From: JAHCHG01 sp965214585
GTDB lineage: Bacteria > Acidobacteriota > Blastocatellia > Pyrinomonadales > Pyrinomonadaceae
Direction of reading: 5' to 3'
DNA: 64,000 nucleotides
Assembly (NCBI GenBank): GCA_965214585.1
Contig: OZ243957.1
Span: forward strand, 4,154,001 to 4,218,000
Shown: piece by piece, positions 58,667 through 64,000 of the stretch
Numbering within the stretch: position 1 is the stretch's first letter
How the letters are laid out: every line of letters begins with the position of its first letter
Position numbers and translations under genes: made by a program
The notes under the pieces: model-generated
Database searches by the model: none
What the model was told of the DNA's origin: nothing
The model's input: the letters and a program-made list of their open reading frames with translations, nothing else

Positions 58667-59894
58667 TAGGGCTTTCCTATAAAAAGTTTAATTTTCTTAG
58701 TATTTTGATCAAACTATCAAAGTCATCGCTAAAATCTTCTAACTGAGCTCGGCGGTTTTCGCATTTCGTTTCAATCAATACTTTGGCGGCGAATGTTCTG
58801 ATCTCGGCTAACATTCGGCTGACTTTCTTTTTTTTGTTCGCAAGCCGTCTTCTTTGAGCGTCACATCTCGAATGTGATTATTTGTTTCAACCTGCCAATG
58901 AAGTCTGACCGCTTCACATAATTGCCCGAACTTATCTGCTTGATTCGATAGATAATAACTCGTTTCCCGACTTATCTTGCCCGTTCTGATTTCCTGCCTT
59001 TCCCGCATCACTCTGACTGCTGTTCTGATGTCGCTTGTGTTCCATCGCTCGTCCTTGTAAAGACCTTCAATATCATAAACCCGGTAACATCTGTGTTCGA
59101 TTCGTCCGTGTCCTTTTTCCAAACTCTCCGTTTGATAAACAAGCGGCATAAATCGGCTCATCTGCTTTACTTCCCAAAACATTTCTTTCTGATTTTCTTT
59201 AAGCCCGACCAAATATACGCCGCCCGCCTGTGCTATCGGAGCAATCGTTTCAGGTTTCAAGTGCAGCGCATCAAGTGTAATCTTCTGGTTTTTTAATCCG
59301 CCTTTTTGCAATAACTTACGCACAACAGGCACTTCCGATTCTTTCTCTCCGCAATAATAATCCTGAGCATAAACTTGGCGTTTATCGTGTTCGATTACCT
59401 GCACCACTGCTTCGCCTCTCTTTGCTCCTTTTTCGATGCTGCCGCGAAGTTCTTTGCCATCAATGGCAAACCATCGGCGTTCTTGTTCGCTTAATTTGAT
59501 GCCGTAATTTTCAAATAACAATCGGTCAAACACTTCAACTGCCACCTTCTCCAAAATAATGGGAAGCTGTGAACGTGAAACCGCTTGCTCAAGCGGCAAT
59601 CCGAGAACTTCCGTCAATTGCTCGTATCGCTTGGTCAAATGTCGGTGAAGAGCTGATAAATTACCATCCCGATTTGATAAAATAGCTATCGTCAAACCAA
59701 TTAGGACAACTGCTAAATCGTGTCTTTTCCCTCGATTATCCCGCAAATCCAATCCCTCGGCACATTGTAGTTTCTCAAAAAAAGTTCTATTATCTTTCCG
59801 ACAAGGCTGCATAACTGTTCCATCCTTTTTTGTTAATCTATTTAAGAATGTAACATTTGTAGCCTTGTTTTTTATTTTTTATAGGAAAGCCCTA
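58667..59894 (-). mobile_element. ISAs1-type insertion sequence, copy 2
   Basis: 1228 bp with the same ends as copy 1 and a perfect 10-bp direct repeat TTGTTAAGTT (58657-58666 and 59895-59904). The transposase protein is identical to copy 1 and the DNA lines I compared match. The insertion target lay near the left arm of an inverted repeat (58645-58668 and 60102-60126). Confidence 0.93.
58808..59812 (-). CDS. ISAs1 family transposase (zero-frame product, copy 2)
   Basis: Identical in protein sequence to the transposase at 6179-7183 (334 residues in zero frame). It has the same A8 tract (58828-58835), and the same 50-codon -1 extension would end at 58677-58679. Two identical copies at different sites, each with clean target duplications, show recent transposition. 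Confidence 0.9.
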   Translation of the reverse strand: MQPCRKDNRTFFEKLQCAEGLDLRDNRGKRHDLAVVLIGLTIAILSNRDGNLSALHRHLTKRYEQLTEVLGLPLEQAVSRSQLPIILEKVAVEVFDRLLFENYGIKLSEQERRWFAIDGKELRGSIEKGAKRGEAVVQVIEHDKRQVYAQDYYCGEKESEVPVVRKLLQKGGLKNQKITLDALHLKPETIAPIAQAGGVYLVGLKENQKEMFWEVKQMSRFMPLVYQTESLEKGHGRIEHRCYRVYDIEGLYKDERWNTSDIRTAVRVMRERQEIRTGKISRETSYYLSNQADKFGQLCEAVRLHWQVETNNHIRDVTLKEDGLRTKKRKSAEC

Positions 59895-60136
59895 TTGTTA
59901 AGTTAAATTTATTTGACAAAATTTTGTTTTTAGTCTGTGGTAACGGGCGACACCCTTTTGTTTAAACGGCTGTCGCCCGTTTTCACGGGCTAAATCGCTT
60001 GCGTAACGCTTGACCTCGCGCTCACGCACGAGGCTTTATACTGACACCCGCTTCGCGGGTTCAATCAAACAAGCCTTTATTATCAAGAATTACGATTAAA
60101 TTTTAACTTAACAAAGTAGAACTAAGTCTTTATCAC

Positions 60137-60172
60137 AAAAAAAAGTTCCGCGCTGAAACGGCGGAACTTTTT
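60137..60172 (-). terminator. Intrinsic terminator downstream of the c-di-AMP aptamer
   Basis: On the minus strand AAAGTTCCGC pairs with GCGGAACTTT around CGTTTCA, followed by eight T residues. It lies about 100 bases after the aptamer. It can act as the expression platform or simply end a small RNA. The complementary strand also ends in T residues, so it may be bidirectional. Confidence 0.75.
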
Positions 60173-60274
60173 CTCTTTGAGAAGACAGATGTCTTGTTTG
60201 AATGTTGAAAAGAATCAACGGCACGAAGCACACAAAAAATCGCACCTTACGGTTTATGTATTCAAGTGTCTTCT

Positions 60275-60430
60275 TCACCACACCTACGAGGTTAGCTGTC
60301 GGGCTGGGAGAGAAGAAGTTCCCCTGCGTTTTCTTTAGCAAAACGCTTCGCCCCAAATCTTTTGAAGCATCTTCAAAAGGTGGTTCCCCCGTGTTATTTC
60401 CAAAAAGAAACAACTTCGGCGATCAAGTTT
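60275..60430 (-). ncRNA. ydaO-yuaA (c-di-AMP) riboswitch aptamer, no gene downstream
   Basis: Read on the minus strand, the sequence has the class hallmarks in order: GATCGCCGAAG, ACGGGGGAACCACC, TTTGGGGCGAAG, CGCAGGGGAACTTC, CTCTCCCAGCCCGACAGCTA followed by ACCTCGTAGG. The last block (60283-60310) is nearly invariant in ydaO riboswitches, which bind c-di-AMP and usually shut off cell-wall or ion-transport genes. No gene follows on the minus strand before IS copy 2. It begins about 70 bases past the stop of the DUF420 gene. Confidence 0.88.
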
Positions 60431-60497
60431 TCAACATAGAAAAATATATCATCTAAATTTATTAATCGCAAGAGAATCACGGCGTTTTTAATAATTT

Positions 60498-61046
60498 TTA
60501 TTTTGCAGGAAACAAATGATACAGCATTAAATAAACAAATACGCCCGTTACGGAAACATAAAGCCAGATCGGATAGGCAAATTTGACGATTTTTTTGTGA
60601 TGCTCGAACTGTCTTGTGACCGCGTAAAACATCGCCCGCAAAACAAGCGGCAGAACGACGAGCGACAAACCGATGTGCGAAATCAGCACGAAAAAATAGA
60701 CATATCGCACCGAACCTTGTCCGTGAAAAGTATTTGCCGGATTTGTCAGATGATATGTAACGTAAATGATTAAGAACAAACCGCCAAGCGCAAATGAAGC
60801 GGTCATCATATTGCGGTGCATTTGAACTTTATTTGATTTTATAAATACCAAACCGAGAATTAAAGTCAGAGTCGTCAGCGAATTTATCGCGCCGATAACG
60901 TGAGATAAACTTTTCGTCCACGAACCCAAATCGGCTTTATATGGCAAACCGAGCAGAACGGCGACGACAAGCGGAACGACGATTGAAATCAGATTTATAA
61001 ATAATTTCGATCTTTTTTGCTTTTCAAATTCTAAAGTATTTTCCAT
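60498..61046 (-). CDS. DUF420 family membrane protein (CtaM/YozB-like)
   Basis: About 182 residues, five or six membrane helices, with conserved His residues (KVQMHRNMMTASFALGGLF; HLTNPANTFHGQGSVRYVYF; RQFEHHKKIVKFAYPIWLYV). The family includes CtaM, needed for maturation or activity of heme-copper oxidases in Gram-positives. It follows CoxIII directly, which supports such a role here. Confidence 0.88.
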   Translation of the reverse strand: MENTLEFEKQKRSKLFINLISIVVPLVVAVLLGLPYKADLGSWTKSLSHVIGAINSLTTLTLILGLVFIKSNKVQMHRNMMTASFALGGLFLIIYVTYHLTNPANTFHGQGSVRYVYFFVLISHIGLSLVVLPLVLRAMFYAVTRQFEHHKKIVKFAYPIWLYVSVTGVFVYLMLYHLFPAK

Positions 61047-61049
61047 CAA

Positions 61050-61805
61050 CTATTTCCAAAATCCGAGCAAAATCAGCAGAACTATCCAGAGTCCGTCCAT
61101 AAAATGCCAATACCAGCCGATAACTTTTGAAAAGGAGATTCTTCTGTCAAGTTCGTCCGAATTTGAGGTTTCCTGCCAAATGCTGAGAACAACGTAACCG
61201 AGCGCGATGATTCCGCCAATTACGTGAACGGCGTGAACGGCGGTCAGAATGTAGAAAAATCCCGCATACGGATTGCCCTGCATATATACTCCGCGCTGAA
61301 CGAGTTCAAACCACGCGAGAATTTGCGAGGCAACGAACATTCCGCCCAAAGCGGTTGTTGCGACGAACCAGTTTTTCGCTTTCTGCTGATTTTTCTTTTG
61401 CAGAGAATTAGCGGCAATCGAATAAGTTGCGCTGCTCGACAGCAGCAAAACGGTGCTGATCCAAACGGGAATCGGCAGAGAGAAAGGTTTCCATTCAAGC
61501 ACGCCGTTGGTCGAAACGACAATATACGCGCCGATCAAACCGCCGAACGTCATAATCACGACGGGAATCAAAAACCACATAAAAACGCGGAATTTGTCCG
61601 GCGAATCTTCGGTCAATTCTTCAAAATCATTATCGGACTTGAAATCGTCCTTGCTTCCGCCGCTTCCGCCGCCGCCGTTATTTCCTCCGTCGCCGCCGTC
61701 GCCTCCGCCGCTTCCGCCGCCCGAACCGATTCTTTTGCCCGGTTTATAGCGAAGTAAATCTTTTTCTTCATCTTCGGAAATTTTTTCGATTGCACCGACT
61801 TTCAT
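61050..61805 (-). CDS. Cytochrome c oxidase subunit III
   Basis: Membrane subunit of an aa3-type heme-copper oxidase. 251 residues with five visible membrane helices, including VFMWFLIPVVIMTFGGLIGA, ALGGMFVASQILAWFELVQR and the diagnostic FYILTAVHAVHVIGGIIALG; the end is ISFSKVIGWYWHFMDGLWIVLL. The N-terminus has a ~30-residue Gly/Asp/Ser insert (GSGGGSGGGDGGDGG...) before the first helix, not found in typical subunit III. Subunits I and II are not in the window. The DUF420 gene follows at once. Confidence 0.93.
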   Translation of the reverse strand: MKVGAIEKISEDEEKDLLRYKPGKRIGSGGGSGGGDGGDGGNNGGGGSGGSKDDFKSDNDFEELTEDSPDKFRVFMWFLIPVVIMTFGGLIGAYIVVSTNGVLEWKPFSLPIPVWISTVLLLSSSATYSIAANSLQKKNQQKAKNWFVATTALGGMFVASQILAWFELVQRGVYMQGNPYAGFFYILTAVHAVHVIGGIIALGYVVLSIWQETSNSDELDRRISFSKVIGWYWHFMDGLWIVLLILLGFWK

Positions 61806-61938
61806 TTTAAGAATTTAATCACGAAGGAACACGAAGAAAACACGAAGATAAGATAAAGAAATTTAGAAATTTAGTTGAATTATAAAATTAAAATAATTTT
61901 TTAATCTCTCTTTAAACTTCGTATTTTCGTTGTTGATA

Positions 61939-62316
61939 TTAAACGACATATCGCTTCCATTCGAGTTTTCCGCGACTGCCGAAATTTATTAGAATGCCGA
62001 CTTTTAATTTGGTTGCTTTTAGATAATTGATAAGTTGAGCGACTTCGATGTTTGACAACCTTTCAAGCGATTTGATTTCAACAATTATTTTATCGAAGCA
62101 TATAAAATCAGGAATATATTCTTTTTTCAAAGCAACATTTTTATAAAACAAAGTCAATTTTTCCTGCGATTTAAATAAAATTTTCCGCTTGCTCAACTCG
62201 ATTTCCAGACATTCTTGATAAACAGGCTCAAGAAAACCATTTCCCAATTCTTTGTGAACCTCAATCGCCGCGCCGATTATTTCATAAACTTCATCTCTAA
62301 ATAACAACTCCGACAT
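61939..62316 (-). CDS. GxxExxY family protein
   Basis: 125 residues of the GxxExxY family: IGAAIEVHKELGNGFLEPVY (the GxxExxY core), YIPDFICFDKIIVEIKSLER with a D...ExK nuclease-like pattern, and LINYLKATKLKVGILINFGS. Biochemical function is not established, though the fold is PD-(D/E)XK-like. It lies between ctaB and coxIII, and is flanked by CACGAAGGAACACGAAG repeats (61817-61840, 62325-62345, 62410-62441), so it was probably inserted into the cytochrome oxidase gene run. Confidence 0.88.
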   Translation of the reverse strand: MSELLFRDEVYEIIGAAIEVHKELGNGFLEPVYQECLEIELSKRKILFKSQEKLTLFYKNVALKKEYIPDFICFDKIIVEIKSLERLSNIEVAQLINYLKATKLKVGILINFGSRGKLEWKRYVV

Positions 62317-62467
62317 AATTTTTTAACCACGAAGGAACACGAAGTTCACACCAAGTTTTTTTTCTTTAACAATCAACTTTCTTTCTATATCTTTCTTAAT
62401 TTCTTCCCTTCGTGTTTCCTTCGTGTCCCTTCGTGGTTAAATATTTCTTTTCGTGGTTAAATATTTC

Positions 62468-63367
62468 TTAATGATTCAAAACCATCAGCGCAAAAATTAC
62501 GGGAAGGTATAAAACCGATACGAGCAGAAGTTTTCTGGCTTGTTTGACGCTTTTTGCGCGGGCGGTTTTGATGCTCTCGAACAAAAACCAAATTCCGAGA
62601 AGGCTCGCGCCGATCAAATAAATCCATCCGGCAACACCGACGAAAAACGGCGCGATGCTGACGGGCAGCAGCAGAATTGTAAAAATAACGATTTGCCGAT
62701 GGGTGATTTTTCCGTCTTTTTCAACAACGGGCAGCATTTTTATTCCCGCTTTTGCATACTGCTCTTTATACATCCAGGCGATTGCGAGAAAATGCGGAAA
62801 CTGCCATAAAAACAGGAGCGCGAACAAAATCCACGCGCCAAGCGTTATCTCGTTTGCCGAAGCCGTCCAACCCATCAGAGGCGGCAACGCGCCGGGAATC
62901 GCGCCGATTGCCGTTGATGCCGAAGTTCTCGTTTTAAGCGGCGTGTAAAGCAGAACGTAGCCGACGATAACGATCAAACCGAGAATCGCCGTCAGCGGAT
63001 TGACCAAAACGGCAAGATAAATCTCCGCCGTCAACGCGAGCAGAACGCCGAAAACGAGTCCTTCGGTTGAGGTAATTTTTTTCGCCGGCAGAGGTCTGTT
63101 CGCCGTGCGTTCCATCAGCGCGTCCGTTTCTTTTTCCCAAACCTGATTTAAGGTTGCCACGCCGAACGCGAGCAAAGTTATGCCGAGCATCGCGTTAAAA
63201 AAAAGCAGCCAGTTAAAAATGCCGCCCGCGCCCAGATAAAAACCCGCCGCCGATGTTAAAACCAGCATAAACGCGATGCGCGGTTTGGTCAGTTCGACAT
63301 AAGCCGCCGCTTTTTCCCGGAAACTTATCGCTTTCGTATCTTGTATTTCTATTGTTATTGCTTCCAT
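62468..63367 (-). CDS. ctaB: Protoheme IX farnesyltransferase (heme O synthase)
   Basis: Prenylates protoheme to heme O for heme-copper oxidases. 299 residues, nine membrane helices. UbiA-type motifs: TLNQVWEKETDALMERTANR PLP near residue 83-105 (with the Asp-rich N-x3-D-x3-D pattern) and LFLWQFPHFLAIAWMYKEQY with the later TGITH-like KDGKITHRQIV. Part of the ctaB-coxIII-DUF420 cluster, interrupted by the GxxExxY gene. The gene points away from resB on the plus strand. Confidence 0.95.
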   Translation of the reverse strand: MEAITIEIQDTKAISFREKAAAYVELTKPRIAFMLVLTSAAGFYLGAGGIFNWLLFFNAMLGITLLAFGVATLNQVWEKETDALMERTANRPLPAKKITSTEGLVFGVLLALTAEIYLAVLVNPLTAILGLIVIVGYVLLYTPLKTRTSASTAIGAIPGALPPLMGWTASANEITLGAWILFALLFLWQFPHFLAIAWMYKEQYAKAGIKMLPVVEKDGKITHRQIVIFTILLLPVSIAPFFVGVAGWIYLIGASLLGIWFLFESIKTARAKSVKQARKLLLVSVLYLPVIFALMVLNH

Positions 63368-63396
63368 TATTTTCTTATAATGATCGGTTTTACCAA

Positions 63397-63425
63397 AGAA
63401 TAACTTGCCGCCCGCAATTTTCCAA
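63397..63425 (-). promoter_or_regulatory. Possible promoter of ctaB
   Basis: On the minus strand TTGGAA (63420-63425), 17 bases, TATTCT (63397-63402), about 30 bases before the ctaB ATG. Each box matches consensus at four of six positions. The rest of 63368-63611 is AT-rich and shows no gene. Confidence 0.4.
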
Positions 63426-63611
63426 GCCGGAAACTGCTGAATAGAACTTCTATTTTTCTAAAGTTAAACTTATTTCTTACGCGGATGACAAATTATTTAC
63501 GCTAAGATATTATTCTATAAAACGTATTTTCGACAAATGTATATTTTTTCTTCTTGTTTTTCCATTGATAAAATTTTCTAATACGATTTTATTTATTACT
63601 GATTTTACGAA

Positions 63612-64000
63612 ATGCGTTTTGCATTAATTATGTCCGCAGCCGAAGAAACATTAAAAACCGAGACGAAAAAAGTTTCAAAAACAAAGTCCGTGCCGATTGG
63701 AAACCTGATTCTGAATTTTTTAAGTTCAGTCCGCTTCGGCGTGGTTCTGCTTTGCATTCTCGTTTTTTTGTCCTTTTTGGGAATGGTTATTATTCAGCAG
63801 AACGTGCAGGGATTTGACGCTTATTTTGCATCCTTAACGCCCGCCGAAATTAAAGTTTACGGCTTTTTGGGATTTTTCGACATTTATCACAGTTGGTATT
63901 TCAATTTTCTTCTGCTGATTTTATCTCTGAATATTGTTTTGGCTTCGATTGACCGTTTTCCGTCCGCTTGGTCTTATATCAAAAACCCGAAATTAACCGC
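63612..64000 (+). CDS. Cytochrome c biogenesis protein ResB, 5' part
   Basis: Open from the ATG at 63612 (or 63630) to the window end, about 129 codons. The sequence LNFLSSVRFGVVLLCILVFL, SFLGMVIIQQNVQGF and WYFNFLLLILSLNIVLASID is the typical N-terminal part of ResB/Ccs1, which with CcsA (ResC) attaches heme to apocytochrome c on the outer face of the membrane. The C-terminal two thirds lie outside the window. Its position next to ctaB/coxIII fits a respiratory gene region. Confidence 0.88.
   Translation, partial: MRFALIMSAAEETLKTETKKVSKTKSVPIGNLILNFLSSVRFGVVLLCILVFLSFLGMVIIQQNVQGFDAYFASLTPAEIKVYGFLGFFDIYHSWYFNFLLLILSLNIVLASIDRFPSAWSYIKNPKLT

Larger units (their letters stand above)
58645..60126. 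repeat. Inverted-repeat element interrupted by IS copy 2
   Basis: CTTAGTTCTACTTTGTTAAG at the left (58645 region) and its complement at the right (60103-60126) would bracket about 250 bp once the IS and one target copy are removed. The inside (59905-60100) encodes no protein but folds into hairpins: ACGGGCGACA/TGTCGCCCGT, CCTCG...CGAGG and ACCCGC/GCGGGT. It looks like a MITE or REP-cluster. Confidence 0.6.

Noticed and set aside
60108..60413. A 101-codon minus-strand reading frame
   Set aside because: It runs through the conserved c-di-AMP aptamer and the terminator; the amino-acid sequence has no protein character.
1..64000. tRNA, rRNA or tmRNA genes
   Set aside because: I looked for clover-leaf arms with conserved TTCRA loops and for rRNA motifs on both strands and found none that I could support; a tRNAscan run would be decisive.

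Overview
The window reads as a contig from a Gram-negative-type, aerobic, type IV-piliated bacterium with moderate G+C. The gene set (HflX-PgpH pair, S46 dipeptidyl-peptidase, two PilT ATPases, CtaB/CoxIII/DUF420 cluster, ResB, YpdA-type reductase, RAYT with REP palindromes) would fit Acidobacteriota, class Blastocatellia. That assignment is inference from gene content only. No rRNA or tRNA was recognised.

Layout. 1-5.8 kb (minus): a YhcG-type nuclease cut by the window edge, malQ, a gene with an in-frame TGA, then nhaA and terC behind a yybP-ykoY (manganese) riboswitch. 6.0-7.3 kb: an ISAs1-type insertion sequence, immediately upstream of pilT. 9.2-12.6 kb (plus): an enlarged ribosomal protein S1, HU and a HIT protein. 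12.9-15.7 kb (minus): AT-rich secreted and membrane genes. 16.1-20.4 kb (minus): hflX-pgpH. 20.6-22.8 kb (plus): a LexA-like gene and an ACT-domain malic enzyme. 23.0-28.7 kb (minus): recQ, a RAYT transposase between two REP copies, a YpdA-type reductase and three small genes. 29.3-31.1 kb (plus): a secreted helical protein.

31.1-37.9 kb (minus) is the most unusual part: a polymorphic-toxin locus. A 993-residue toxin with its immunity gene is followed by a truncated second toxin with a deaminase tip plus an ankyrin immunity gene, and then by two headless deaminase fragments, each joined to its own SUKH-family immunity gene. A terminator closes the array and a further trunk fragment lies beyond it.

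38.0-43.0 kb (minus): uvrA, a Uma2-like protein and a flippase-like membrane protein. 43.1-49.4 kb (plus): an ECF sigma factor, a double zinc-finger anti-sigma candidate, membrane proteins, an M23 peptidase and an S46 peptidase. 49.5-55.5 kb: mtgA, an rRNA pseudouridine synthase, DUF4385, an HNH protein and a NatAB-like ABC exporter with an intervening four-helix-bundle gene. 55.8-58.6 kb (plus): DoxX-like, Rad52-like and a second PilT. 58.7-59.9 kb: an apparently identical second IS copy. 60.1-60.4 kb: a c-di-AMP (ydaO-yuaA) riboswitch with no host gene behind it. 60.5-63.4 kb (minus): DUF420, CoxIII, a GxxExxY gene and ctaB. 63.6 kb to the end (plus): the start of ResB.

Several themes connect the regions. 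Palindromic repeats of at least four families fill the intergenic spaces and a RAYT is present to explain one of them. c-di-AMP appears twice, as PgpH (degradation) and as the riboswitch (sensing). Two genes (lexA-like and the ECF sigma factor) appear to be leaderless, with the -10 box about 7 bases before the start codon.
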